A stretch of 64,000 bases of DNA from Ganoderma boninense (GCA_002900995.3 CM035307.1:3286001-3350000); one strand, 5' to 3'; numbered from the stretch's first letter, positions 31,908 to 43,433 are shown. Translations and numbers: made by a program. The notes: generated from the sequence alone by a model not told the origin.

Positions 31908-34000
31908 CTTGCTCTTGGTGTATTGCGGGAGGTGTTCGTCCATCGGGACGAACCCGTAGTTGGGTGCGTCTAGGTATGAACGCGAATTGATGTCAGTCAC
32001 ACTCGCTCCCGGATGTCGCGTTGCGAAAATGCACCCCACCGTGTCAAGCCGGGTAACGCGTCTATGAAGGACCGCCACCCGGTGGAGGAGACTCACACAC
32101 CGGGTGATATCCACGTCTCCCACACTGTTGCATAGCCGTCTGCTCCGGGGTTGTTCGCGTTGAAGACACGCGGTCCGAGTACTTACCATCCTCATCGACC
32201 GCGTACGCGAAGATCGCCATGGGTGGGACTAACGCTGTATTTATCAGCCGAAGGGAGCTAGATAAGGCATAGCGCTCAACCCGTGTGACCTTGTGGAGCG
32301 CGAGGAGACATCGAGAAACGCAGCGGAGGCGGCTTCGAGAATGGCGAAGGGTACGGCGACATCGCTTGACCGTGTCACCGCTCACGGTGAATGCTCAGGT
32401 AGCCGTCGCTTCCATACGACTTGGATGAGGACGACGGTGCACATCGAGAGGTCGTACGATGCCGTCTTGGCGGGGCTCTCCCCAGTGACGAGGCGGCGCC
32501 AGGCCTCGTGGCACTCGTGGATGATCTCGGTCGCGTACTTCTTGTTCTTGGCCTCGCCAGAGAACGCGAAGTTGTTCTCGGGCTTGCCGTCGGGGATCTT
32601 GTAGATGCGGAACCACTCGTTGGTGGCGCGGATGAGGCCGGGGAGCTGGCGCTCGACGTCCTCGATGCCGTTCATGCGCGACGCGAGCGGGTCGCGCACG
32701 TCGATCACGATCACCTTCCAGTCCGTCTCGCCCTCGTCGAGGAGGGCCATGATGCAGAGCACCTTGACCTGCTTCACCTGCCCGACCTACTCGCCGATCT
32801 CGCACACGCGTCGAGCGGGTCGTTGTCGCCCTGCGCGTTGGTCTCGGGGTGCGTCTGCTGCGGGTCCTCCCCGCTCTGCCGTGCAGGACCGGAGCGCATA
32901 TGGGGAGCGGGTGCGAATGGACACGACGTTAGGGATGGTAAGATCGCAGCCGGATACAAGACAGTGCGACGCGCGCGAATAGAATCAGACTGAATGCTTC
33001 GAAACGGAGCAGGGGTGACCAGGGCACGCACCTGGGGAAATGTACCGTAGTTCCAGATGCAGCCGTGGTGGGGGAAGCAGTTGCGGACGAAGCGGAGACG
33101 GCCCTTCTTGACGCCCTGCTTGATGGGGTTGAAAGGCTCATCCTTGGAGATCTCCATCTTGGCGTTGGTTCAGCAGGGGACTTCGACGACCATGTTCAGG
33201 ATGCCATTGTTCTGGTCCGCGAAGAGGGGGATGTCGTGGAAGGACGAGACGATGCTCCCGTTCTGCTCGATGTACACCGTGTGCTCTGCGGGGTGCGTTA
33301 GCGGGACGGAACGCCGATACGAGAGAGAGACACGTCGGTGGGCGCGGGTGGAAGAATGAAGGCAAAGTAAAAGATGTAAGGGGTATGCGTTAAACACGGA
33401 TAGGAGTGGGGTGACCAAGCCCATCTGGGTGAACGATAAGGATGTGTAGAGATGGGCAGAGACTCACCGAGGGTCTTGGGTGCGCCAACGAGACGAGGGT
33501 TATATTCTGGGAGGGCGGTGAGGGGAAAGCACTGGACGGAGAGGAGGCAAAGGAGGTGTACGGGTCATGGTGGAGGAAGAGAAAAGACGGGCGTGGAGGG
33601 CAAGGCGGCGGAGGTACCTGGTCGCAAGTATTTACACGAGAAGTGCGGACTCTGGTCTCCATACGGCGCAGCCAACGTCGATCGACGACCCTGAGCAGCC
33701 AGAGGTCAGGTGGTAGTCAGACGGCATAGGATCCGCGCTGTGGTGGCCCCGGCTGGGCGGGGAGTAAGAGGACGGTGGGTACGTGCGGCTGATGGCGGCG
33801 ATGCAGACGTAAGAAGCCTGAATGAAAGCCAACAACGCACGTGCTGCTGTCCATGGAGTTGATGACACCGATAAAGACACCAGTCGAGCGCGTAGTCGTT
33901 GTTCTGGAGGAAAACGACCAATTGCTCCTCTAATCAGAGTACTGGTCCTGGGCAGATAGGGAGGGCAGCATCGTGGGATCACGTCCAGAGGACGAATAAT
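31908..34000 (-). pseudogene. Degenerate Ser-rich gene, copy I
   Basis: The minus strand encodes pieces matching the gene at 39761-40762: the C-terminal motif PNYGFVPMDEHLPQY at about 31925-31970 and parts of the Ser/Pro-rich N-terminal exon at 33700-33980. The stop that ends copy II is lost, frames are shifted, and a 1.2-kb segment interrupts it. Function unknown. Confidence 0.6.
32440..33568 (-). pseudogene. Inorganic pyrophosphatase pseudogene, introns retained
   Basis: The minus strand reconstructs a family-I soluble pyrophosphatase from the start (33568) nearly to the C-terminus. Recognisable segments: [91 protein letters not shown] and [11 protein letters not shown]. At least four exons with GT..AG introns remain, so it arose by DNA duplication, not retroposition. 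Inactivating lesions: the conserved RW after EVP reads Cys-stop; a 2-nt insertion follows DNDPLD and removes the frame of the metal-binding region; the following CEIGEQ reads into TAG; HHGY is HHGC; LGIM is LCIM. A functional copy presumably exists elsewhere. It is embedded in a duplicated unknown gene. Confidence 0.9.
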
Positions 34001-34569
34001 TTATGGAAAAGAAGGCGGAAGCCTGGGTATCATCAGTGGGTGTGTGTAGGGTATGCGAAGAGTGAGTGTACTTACCTCCGTGCGACAGGAGGGGAGGTCC
34101 AAAGGGACACCCGGCTAAGTAAAACGGGTCGTTAGCATCCCACCATTGACCTGTCTGAGTGGCGTGAAGGATCTGGGCGAAGAGAAAGACCTACGACCAG
34201 ATAACGAGGATGGAACCCGAACTAATCGTAGTGGGCGGTGGCATCTGGGGAACATCGGGTTATTCTTGCGTTGGAGAGACGAGGCGGGACACAACGCTTG
34301 AAGTTCGCAACGACTTCGGAGGGCAAGTGGGGGTTGGAGATCAGGTGCGCAAGGCGTTCCAGATGTTCTACAGTAAAGCATTCTCCCGAAGGATCTCATT
34401 GGGGTAAGTGGTGGTTCTCTGGGCGTTCGAGTGCACTACATTGGGTGAACTTGCCGGGGATGTCAACGAAGTACAGGATAAGACGTCGATGGGACGTACA
34501 CTTCGAGCTTGGTGGGGAGACTGGCGTGCAGCTTCACCGCGGCTGGTGGGCCAACCTGTCGCTTTGACA

Positions 34570-35780
34570 CGGAAGAGTCCTCTTCCTGGGGGAGCTCTAA
34601 GTCTTGAGTAACGAGGAGGAAGTGTCGATAGACTGGAGTGAGACGCGCACCATGCTCTTAACAGTGTCTGAACGTAACACATGAGATCTGACTGGGATAT
34701 GGTAGGGCAGGACCGAGGACGCGAAAATTGTAAAGCAGAGCAGATGTCAACCGGAAGCCTCGTGATATGCCCAGCACAGTGCCCGGCAAATTTGAACTCC
34801 GATATGACGTCATTTACTGTGGCCCGAAACTGACCGATAGCAAACAAGCCATAGGTTCTTTCGATAGCCATGACACCACTCAGGCATATTCACTTGATAT
34901 GACCCCAACAAAAATATATTTGATGATTCTACAGAAGTACATGGTATATAACTACATGCCTGCGGCCTGGAAGGGAAGAATAGGTAGAAGACAGCAAGTA
35001 CGGCGCCCATCCCAGTATAGTCCAGTAGTTCCCTATAGTACAGTGTGTGTGTACGGCTCACAAATCGCCCCAGCTTTATACAGTTGGATTCATGCGTATT
35101 TATCGGTGTGAGATGATGTGATGAAGAGAAGTGCACGGAGGGGGATATCAGTAGGGAAACGAAATGGAGGCAACATGACGACAAAAAGCAGCAACAGCAC
35201 AGCAATCAACCAAAAATATGAAGGGGAATTGGTACTCGAAGAAGTTCTAAGGCATCACAAATGTGACTGTTGCAGAAGCAATGATTCGACAACTCTCTTC
35301 TCATCCCGTCAAGGTCCCTGAAAAAGGATAGAGTCAGTGGCCTGCGTCAAATGTTTTGGTAGTGGATGGCGCTCACCTATGAGTACGTTCAGCCAGAACC
35401 ACGCGCGCCTGACATACTGTTAAGGGAGGGTAAGACCTAACAACGTGGCAAGAAATGCAACGTACCTCCCAACTAATCATCGGCTGAAAATGATGGGGCA
35501 TGAGACTTAGCACGGTGTCGAAGGATTGGATACGTACCATGCTGTTCGCTGACCTCAAGTGGAGGCATCCACACCGAGCGCCACGCCGTCCTCGACCGCA
35601 CCATACACCTCTAAGGTGCCCGCGTCGTCGCCCGCGCCAGTCTCTTCCAAGCCATCCGTGCCGTCGACTACGCCGAGCGTGCCGCTGCCCTCTACCGAGC
35701 CAGTCAGATCCACGACGCCCGCGCCATCGGCGACGCCGGACTGGTCCACAGCACCAGCGCCGTCAGCCGAGACGGTCGCG
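34570..35780. other. Unassigned region
   Basis: Short frames only. On the plus strand about 35560-35890 three GC-rich frames are open at once, one Ser/Thr/Pro-rich (35559-35792) and one reading ARVVARASLFQAIRAVDYAE near 35600. This may be decayed coding sequence, but I cannot choose between the frames. Confidence 0.35.
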
Positions 35781-35789
35781 ACACTGTGT

Positions 35790-35990
35790 TGAACAGCGTG
35801 TATCACCTCCAATTCGAGGGCTTGGGGGGTTGGGGGCTTCCGGGTCAGCCTGCCGAGCGCGTTGCTGGTTGCGCCGGATCACTGCGTAAGTGCCGCCTCC
35901 TCCAGCCATGAGAATCAACGCCGCCGCCGCCGCCGCCGTCGCCGTCGTGCTGTCGATGAAGGAGAGGTGGAAGTCGAAGATGGAGGGCAT
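35790..35990 (-). CDS. Possible first exon of a small membrane protein
   Basis: MPSIFDFHLSFI leads into an Ala-rich hydrophobic stretch encoded by a GCC/GTC microsatellite, then a basic stop-transfer-like segment (RRNQQRAR). It could be a signal-anchor exon with donor GTGATAC near 35807, but the downstream exon is not established. Low confidence. Confidence 0.25.
35917..35945. repeat. GCC/GTC trinucleotide microsatellite
   Basis: About nine to ten triplets CGC/CGT in a row. Codes for poly-Ala on the minus strand. Confidence 0.8.
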
Positions 35991-36420
35991 GGGGGCGGGG
36001 AATACGTCGAAAGGAAGTGGATAGGTGGTGGGGGAGATGGTGGTAGGAGACGAAAGGGAGGGAGAGAGAGAACACGCATTCTTGAGTCAGGAAACCTAAT
36101 ACAGCGATTTAGACGGCGCTGCAATTCGTTTTGCGAACAAACGGGCCATGGAGCATAATGCGTGCTCTTATGAGGAGATCGGAGATGGATCGAAGTGAAG
36201 TACGATATCGTTTCCTTTTTTGAACAGCTTACAAACGCATATAAACGTGACCGTGGGCCAAGAAAAGCGTGACCGTGTGCCAGGGCCCGAGAAGCGGAGA
36301 CCGAAAAATGCGGGGAGAGCCGGCATCCAGTCTTGTTCGGGCTACGGGAACCGCTGGGAACCGGTGGAAGCTGAGCGCTTTCACTGATAAGATTATGTCA
36401 ACGTCCGACCCATACCGGAC

Positions 36421-36560
36421 CGCCCACCGCAGCTGCCACGCCACCGCCCACCGCAGCTGCCACGCCCACCGCCCACCGCAGCTGCCACGCCCACCGCCCA
36501 CCGCAGCTGCCACGCCCACCGCCCACCGCAGCTGCCACGCCCACCGCCCACCGCAGCTGC
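36421..36560. repeat. 24/25-bp minisatellite, about 6 copies
   Basis: Unit CGCCCACCGCAGCTGCCACG plus CCCAC. The first unit is 24 bp, later ones 25 bp, so the frame changes each unit and it cannot encode a simple peptide repeat. Nearly perfect units indicate recent expansion. Confidence 0.9.
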
Positions 36561-36672
36561 GCGGACTGCCTAACACGGCTGCCAAGAGGCGCGGATGTCC
36601 TGTCCTCAGCAATGGGTCCGTATACGGATCCGTCGCTGAGGAACCAGCAACCCCCCGCAGTTCAGGCTCGTA

Positions 36673-36838
36673 GCGCCGTCCGGTATGTCCACAGTGCTGC
36701 ATCGGAGACTCAACCTCATGGCGTGCTGTGCACAGCCCGTCCCCACTATACCGGCAGCGATGGTACTTGGCCTTACTTGGCCCACTTCGGCCTCTGCGGA
36801 TTCCTCCCGGCATAGCGCTCCGAAATCCGTTGCCGATC
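36673..36838 (+). repeat. Fragment duplicated from intron 1/exon 2 of the 22759 gene
   Basis: Matches 22828-22983 with a few substitutions and an 11-bp tandem insertion (CTTACTTGGCC). It begins 10 bp before the exon 1 donor, contains all of intron 1, and stops inside exon 2. No reading frame is kept. Confidence 0.85.
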
Positions 36839-36844
36839 AGGGGC

Positions 36845-37217
36845 CCGTCGGCACACCACATGAGAGACACGTGCGCAGCAGCAGGCCTGGGGGATGGACT
36901 GACCGTGTTGAAGAGGACGACGCCGACGGAGTCGTTCGGGCCCACGAGGACCTTCCGTTTCTGGATCTGCATGGCGGCTTCGAGGGCGACCATGAGGTTT
37001 GAGGTCTGGACGTCCTCGTAGCGCGGGTCTTCCCTGAGCTCGAGCATGGACGGGGAGCAGTCGATGCAGAAGAGAATGACGTCTCGCTTCTCTTCATAGA
37101 ACTGTCCGGGGATTGAGGGAGCGTTCTGTACCCTCAAGGCGTGCTGCTTACCGAGTAGTCCTGGAGCTCCTCATCCTCGTCATCGTCGATCTTGTTCCAG
37201 TCGTCGTATGGTGCCAT
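36845..37217 (-). pseudogene. Truncated 5' fragment of Ku70
   Basis: Exon 1 37217-37152 (MAPYDDWNKIDDDEDEELQD) joins in phase to exon 2 37101-36904. Exon 2 encodes the start of the vWA-like domain: RDVILFCIDCSPSMLELRED, then LMVALEAAMQIQKRKVLVGP and SVGVVLFNT, followed by a GTCAGT donor. Ku70 is the DNA-end-binding subunit of the non-homologous end-joining heterodimer and is normally over 600 residues. Only about 88 codons remain; the rest (bridge, core ring, SAP) is missing, and the sequence runs into an unrelated duplicated fragment. The retained intron indicates DNA-level duplication. It cannot make a working Ku70; an intact gene is presumably elsewhere. Confidence 0.88.
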
Positions 37218-37385
37218 CGTAAGGCCAGTCACGCGTGTCGTATCAGGCTTCGCAGTGGTTCTGTCTTCTCTTCGGATAGAATGGCTTGGTGTGGCTTGGA
37301 CGCAGACAACAACGCCTGGGCTGTGGTGAACGCAGTGTCAATTGTGGCGAGGGGAGGTGGTAGAGGGTGGCGAGCAGTTGCGAGT

Positions 37386-37620
37386 CCCCTCCCTCCCATC
37401 TCGCGCGGGCTCCAATACGCACATCAACAACGTTGCGAGCCGCTCTGGTGGCGATCCTGCCCTGTCGTTTCGGCCCTTGGGTGAAAACTCTACCCGGGAT
37501 CCGCTGACGATAGCAATCCACGAGAAGCTCATTCACCTTCATGAGTTCAAGGAGGTCCACAGGGTCCGCGTCGAGACGCTGTAGGGCATTGTGCGCGGCA
37601 TGGAGCAGTGGCACGCACGC
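37386..37620 (+). repeat. Fragment duplicated from exon 4 of the 22759 gene
   Basis: About 230 bp matching 26744-26975, same orientation, with few substitutions; one makes a stop (GAGACGCTGTAG versus GAGACGCTTTGG). Directly followed by a copy of the 29289-29560 repeat. Confidence 0.85.
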
Positions 37621-37835
37621 GAATGCCCACAAGGCGTGTGCCGAGGATGGCCCCTCGCCCATCTGTACTCGCGCGGAGCCAACGACGCACGCACCGAGAC
37701 GAGAGACTCTGAGACAAGATTCCGTCGCTGACACTGTCGCGGACCGCAGGGGAGAGTGCTCATGTTGGCATGCTTTCAGTAAGGACGCCGGTGGGTTGGA
37801 GCATGCGGATGTCGGCATATCGCTGTGAGCCATGT
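37621..37835 (+). repeat. Dispersed repeat, second copy
   Basis: Diverged copy of the repeat at 29289-29560 (GACGCACGCACCGAGACGAG; ATATCGCTGTGAGC). Confidence 0.7.
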
Positions 37836-39029
37836 ATATTAAGCTGCTTATATTGCATTGAACGAACGCTCTCGAGGGGCAAATGCTTGGGAGAAACGAG
37901 AGGCAAGAAGGAAGAGGGCAGGAACAAGGCCCTGTCGCAGAGCGCGCAAAACTAAATTGCTGTAATCGGCTGCCAGATGTAAAATGTCCGCTCACTAATT
38001 GCAGAGCTGTTCGTAAGAACTTAACGTTCAGAGAGGGACGTTAAAAGATGCGACCTGGGCCAAGCAGAAGACATGGCATCGAGCTCGTTAATGGAGGGTG
38101 GAGGGACATTGTGAACCCAGCTGAAAGTCAGATCAAACCGGAGTCGAAAAGCGGTGGAAAGTCACAGGGCGACGAGAGACAACAGCAGGGCGTTACCTCC
38201 ACGCCTGTTCTCTCCAGTGCGACCGTCCGAATGCTAAGATGTACTCGCATTGTTGTTATTTCTTGGCTTCATTCATGGGGAATGGGTACGGGTACGGATA
38301 GTGATCACGTAGGGGATACCATCACACAGGTTGGTCGCTGACAGATCATCAACACTCCCTGGGTCTATGACAAGGGTTGCCCTTGCGCATGAAGCCGTGA
38401 TAAAAACTGGGGAAAACATGGGGCGCGAGTTGTTCCGGACGTCATGGTCTCCCACAGGGTCCCAGGAGATCGCGTGGTAGTTATCTGGACGTTCGGATAA
38501 CTAGAACAATATGCCGTTAGCCTCCAAGAAGCGCAGATCCCGTCAAATGGCCGTAGGTGAAGACCCTGGCCAGGAAAATAGGTTGAGACCTCGCGGGCAG
38601 TTACTGTCCAGGTTTGGCACGAAGTGGCCCTTTTTCTCTTTGGAGGACTAGAATTGTGACAAGAGGAGTGAAATACTGATGACGCACACCATGACCACCG
38701 ACCAATGAAGATGAATGAGGATGGATTGAGAAAGCAAATTTATGAGAGAAAGATATAACTATGCCACGGAGATGGAATAGACGAGCAGGGAGTGGGCGGA
38801 AAGGACAGAAACGTGCGAGAGAAATACAGTTATCGGCGACGAGAATGAGTACACAGGCACAAAGCAGCGACAAAAAGCGCGACAGAGCAGACCGAGCCTA
38901 CGAGACATGGGGTGGGGACATGATACAGAGACGACAAAGGTGAACGCTAACGCCACATCCATCATATGATACTACACGTGAACGGAACCTGGCGATTAAA
39001 GCAGGTTCAGGGATTGGGAACAGATGCGG
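37836..39029. other. Unassigned, partly repeated
   Basis: No gene supported. The stretch at about 38440-38700 resembles both 34380-34440 and 41490-41720 (right-hand part of the segmental duplication), suggesting a third, partial copy. Confidence 0.4.
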
Positions 39030-39760
39030 ACGTCGACGACATGCATGATGCACGATGGCCACCAATAGACGCAGATGCAGATGGGGAGGATGGATGGACA
39101 GATGGCAGGGACAAAGGAACGAAAAACTCCGGGCGGGAAGATGCAACTAAAATGGAAGAAACTCCGTCCACGCCCGACCTAGGGAGGGGAAAAGGGAAAG
39201 GGTAATAGTCATGAGAGTAAACAGAAGGGTCCAACGTCTAGATCAGAAGCCCGCGCGACGAAAGACATCACCCAGCCGCCATCGCCGTTGACAGCCCCGC
39301 ACAGCAGCGCATCTGCACAACCACTCGTCGCGCGTGCATCTACTCCCGCAACGAACATCTGATCGTGCACATACTCGCCGGGAGAAGGTTGCGGGGGTTC
39401 GCCGGCGAGAACGGCCGACGGAAGAGGTCGCAGCGACCATCGCACATCGCACCCTCGACGGCGATCACTGCGTGCTCCACGGAGCCGCCCATTTTGTTTC
39501 GGGATCTTCTTCCTATCCCCTCGAACAAGCGGCCCACAAAGTCCATTAGCGAGGGTAAAGCCATAGCAAGGGAAACCTAACGCCGAGTGCTGCGAGATAC
39601 CGATGCAGGCAAGAACGAACGCATAGAGTTACCGAATCCGAGCTGAGACGTCTAAGGGGCGAGGCAGGGACAAGGGTGGAATGGGGCTGCGGAAGTCTGT
39701 GGCACCGAAGTAGTGTCTGCGGAACGAGGGCACATGTCGTCCATGTCGAGAGCAAAAGTC

Positions 39761-40762
39761 CTACAATTCGTTCTTAGCGTATTGCGGGAGGTGCTCGTTC
39801 ATCGGGGCGAACCCGTAGTCGGGTGAATCTGATCACAAATGCGAATTGATGTCAGTCAAATTCGCTCCAAGACGTCGCGTCGCACAGATGCACCCCAGCG
39901 GGCTGAGGAGAGAAGAGTGCATCCTGCCAAGGCCGCCACCCAGTGAAGCAGACTCACTCACATCGGGTGATATCCGCATCTCCTGCACCATTGGCGTAGC
40001 CATCCGCTCTGGGGGTGTTCGCCGCGGAACTAGTCGTGCTCTGCGAAGACGCGGGCGTCGAGGGCCGCACGGTCCGGGAGCCATACATGCCGTTGGTGTG
40101 GTTTTGCCGCTGCTGTTGCTCATTGACCGCGTACGCGAAGTCGCCGTGAGCGAGATAGAGCCATAGTTGTCGATGGAGGGGAGCTGGATCATGCAGATTG
40201 CACCGCTACCGGTGTGGTCTTCCGCAGGGTGAGGAGACGTCGAGGGGCGTTGCGAAGGGTGCTCTGAGTACGGCGACAGGTACAGAGACATTGCATGACT
40301 GGTGCCTCCGCTCACGGCGAATGCTCAGCGAGCCGCCGTTTGCATACGACTTCGAGGACGGTGGCCGCGAAGAGGAGGAGCTTAGAGGACGGTGGTGACC
40401 GGAACCGGGTCGCGAGGTCATGAGAGAAGTGTGTGTTCTGACGTAGGTAAAGTCGACATCGACGACGCCGAGTAACCAGAGGTCGGGCGGCTGTCAGGAG
40501 GCACAGGACCCACACTGTGGTATCCCCCGCTGAGCGGGGCGTACGAGGAAGACGCGTATGTGTTGATGGCCGCAGGCTGGGGACACCCGAGTGACCGCTC
40601 GCTGCTTGAAGTGGAGTTAAGGAGACTGGAAAAGGAACCGGTAGAGTGCGCGTTCGACGCGATGGAAGAGAAGGACCAGTTGCTCCGCTGATCGGAGTAC
40701 TGATACTGGGAAGACGGGGGCGGCAACATCATGGCGTCATGTCCGGAGGAAGAAAAATTCAT
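39761..40762 (-). CDS. Ser-rich unknown protein, copy II (possibly degenerate)
   Basis: Minus strand. A first good exon starts at 40762 (MNFSSSGHDAMMLPPP) and is rich in Ser, Tyr and Pro. Coding-like stretches follow (SRPPSSKSYANGGSLSIRRE; LSPYSEHPSQRPSTSPHPAE; AVNEQQQRQNHTNGMYGS), and the last exon ends DSPDYGFAPMNEHLPQYAKN..stop at 39761. These pieces use more than one frame and I could not close all junctions, so either there are unrecognised introns or the copy has frameshifts. The composition resembles disordered parts of fungal transcription regulators, but no DNA-binding domain is seen. Confidence 0.4.
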
Positions 40763-40902
40763 GGAGCCGAAGGCAGAAGACTGGGTATCATCAGTGCGCG
40801 TGTGTAGGGTATGGGAGAAGTGGGCGTATATGCTCCTATGTGACGGGATGGGATGGAAGGAACACTCAATGGCGGCAGGGTAGAACGAGGGTAACTAGCA
40901 AC

Positions 40903-40924
40903 CCCCACCCACCCACCCACCCGG
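40903..40924. repeat. CCCA tandem microsatellite
   Basis: Five to six CCCA units, just upstream of the copy II gene. Confidence 0.7.
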
Positions 40925-41560
40925 TAGCACCAGGCTGGCTGAGTGGTGTGAAGGATCCGGGCGCAGAAAACCCTCGCGCAAGACCACCTTTATAAGGTGA
41001 TTTATCACCTGTAGCCATAGAGAAGGGGACGGGATTCGTACCAATCGCAGAACACAGCAGTGGTATCTGAGGAACCTCGGGGTCGTTCTTGCGCGGCTTA
41101 GGGAGGCGCGGAGGGACACAACGTTTGGAGTTCGCGACGACTTCGGGTGGCGAGTGACGATGGAGGGTCGGGTGCGCTAGGGAACAGTTATTAGTTGAAA
41201 GTCAAGAGCGGTGATAAAATGGCCACGATGCCTACACCAAGTGCTGGCGTCGGGGTGGGGTCCACGTTGCGAAGGTCGACTTTGTACATGAAGCCATAGA
41301 TCTAAGGCACGCGAGCAAAGGTGTCAGGGTCATGGAGAACCACGATGGGGAGGGGAGTGCTGCGTAGAGGAGAAGGAAGGAGGTGCTTACGTTTAGTTAC
41401 CAAGAGAAGGAAGCAAAGCGCAACTGGCAGTAAACGCTGGGAAGGACATGGAGCGCGAGCTGCTCTGGACGGCTCTACGATGATGTGCTCTCCAGCGGGA
41501 TCTCATCAGATCATGTGGTGGTTCTGTGGAGGTTCAAGGAGACTGAACGCGCCGTTAGAT

Positions 41561-43433
41561 TTCGAAGAAGCGCGAAGAGGACACGTCAAATTGACATACG
41601 CGTAGAGGTTTGTGAGGCGGTCTCGCAGGCTGCTGCAGGAACGCAGCATCGGATTTTGTTAGAGAAGGGCCCTCCTCCTTTGGAGACTGGCAACCACGGG
41701 GAGAGGGGTGCGAGGACGCGTCGGTGGACTGGCCCTCCAGGATGGGCTGCTGGGAGGGAAAGAGCTAGGGCAGGTCGACGATGGCGGAGGTGTATGAGAG
41801 TACGTACTGCTGGTCTGAGTGAGGTCCGGGACAAAAGGAGCGAAAGGTATATACTACTGAGGAAAGAGTTCAACGTTTCAACCGTGTACTACGCTGAGGG
41901 AAGAGGGTGAGGTGTGAAGTGAACTGCTGAGTCAGCCGATCGCTCTGGCCCACTCGGCTTGACTATGCCGAGAGCGCCTAGGCGACAAGAGGGGCGGGTA
42001 TCAATTTTTGATTTCATCCATGTACGTCTCGCCAGCCGTATCCAGACGGTTGTCGGCTGGGACACATCTGAGGGGGCGAAATTGTGAATCAGCATCCGAG
42101 TCGAAATAATGTTCGTTCCCCCGTAGTAGTAAGAAGTGCAGGTGTGCCGGCTAACACCAGCACATCCGCACGCACGTATATGGATGGATAGGAGTCAAGC
42201 ATTTGAGGTCGGGCCTGGCGTGAGGCTCGCGCGTCGGGCGTAGAGGTCCCGAGAACGTACCGCTCGAAGAAGTAGAATCATCCCGATGAACATAGTGCTC
42301 ATAGTAGCTTCGTCTTCTGCTGTATGTAGCTTACATCTGTTAAACCCATTTGTCTTTCGCGTCCCCAGTTCACCCGCTAGAAGTTGCGGATCTCCGCGGC
42401 CCATGAAACGTTTGCCGACCGCCTTGGATGATACTTGCATAAGAGAAGCACGTACGAGATACGATTATCGGAGGACTGCTACGTCTTTCACGTGAAAACT
42501 CGTCACCTGTGCCTCGAATGAGCTGGGGCGGCCAGAGAGACAGGCGGTCGTGCAAGTCATCACCACGAAATCTGGGCCGGGAACAACAAGAACTCCAGAG
42601 AGTTTCTTTTCGCTATGCTGTTCGTGACAGCGAGAAGAACCCATACGTATGAGCGATAGAGAGATAGAGACGTACATTATTTGAACAATTTTCTAAAGAT
42701 GGGCTAAAAGCTCTTCTATCTCTTGCCGCATGACGGTGGCACAAGTGTCAGGCTGAGAGGTGATGATCAGGTGAGTCTACAGGCCGCGTAAACAGCGACC
42801 GTACGATCGGCCAAGGGCCGCCAGAGAAAGCCACCGAGAGTTGCTAGCAAGCAGTGTATCTATAGTCCGATTCAGAAGCCCGAGAAATGTAAACGCACCT
42901 TGAGCGCAGAGGAACAAGCTATAGACACCGAGACGGCCCGAATGTTACCGTACGCTTGTGTACGGCAATTCCCGTGATCGGTGATGTCACGATCGGACGT
43001 CCGGATGAGGTAAGTGTGGCGCCAGCATTCAAAACTCATTCAAACCAAACGACGACGAGCGCGCGGTGCTTCAAAGTTTGGCTTTCGCTAGCCAAGTGTT
43101 CTCATCCGAGCCCTCACCATGGCGGCATGTCCTAAGTAGTTACATGTAAGTCTTAGTACCTTACTAGTAGCTCTCATAATTCTCCTAATGGGCTGCGCGT
43201 GGCACACCAGCCGGACACGTCACCGCCGTCTTGGTGTCCACGTCCCTGACGGCCCCCTTCGGAAAACCCCAACCGAACCAAATTCGTGTTCGGCCTCTAA
43301 CTCAGAACGGCGCGTCACAAACAGGACTGATATGCCTCGAATAGCTTTGTTTACCCAAGGTATAGCATGCGCTCATACCCTCCGCGTTCAGCGATCGTGG
43401 CGGCGATCCTTGGGGATGATTCAGACTTATGTA
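41561..43433. other. 1.9 kb without a confident gene
   Basis: Opposed frames at 41485-41910 (+) and 41586-41873 (-) shadow each other; neither has a motif. The rest has short frames only. Confidence 0.45.

Larger units (their letters stand above)
31240..34560 (-). repeat. Segmental duplication, copy I (with insertion)
   Basis: Diverged copy of 39030-41560: shared blocks include GATGCACGATGG/GATGCAGATGG regions, the GATCGTGCACAT..CTCGCCGGGAGA block, GAATTGATGTCAGTCA, and GATCTCATCA/GATCTCATTG near the right end. Orientation is the same, spacing about 7.8 kb. Copy I has an extra 1.2 kb at about 32440-33640 carrying a pyrophosphatase pseudogene. Confidence 0.75.
39030..41560 (-). repeat. Segmental duplication, copy II
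   Basis: Counterpart of 31240-34560 without the pyrophosphatase insertion. It preserves the Ser-rich gene better than copy I. Confidence 0.75.

Noticed and set aside
34210..34407. Plus-strand frame starting ELIVVGGGIWGTSG, like an FAD/NAD-binding GxGxxG motif
   Set aside because: No beta-alpha-beta continuation, only 65 codons, and the homologous duplicated segment near 41.1 kb does not keep the frame.
36229..37137. 302-codon minus-strand frame that begins with Ku70-like sequence
   Set aside because: It reads through a Ku70 donor site into an unrelated duplicated fragment and the minisatellite; a chance fusion, not a functional Ku70 protein.
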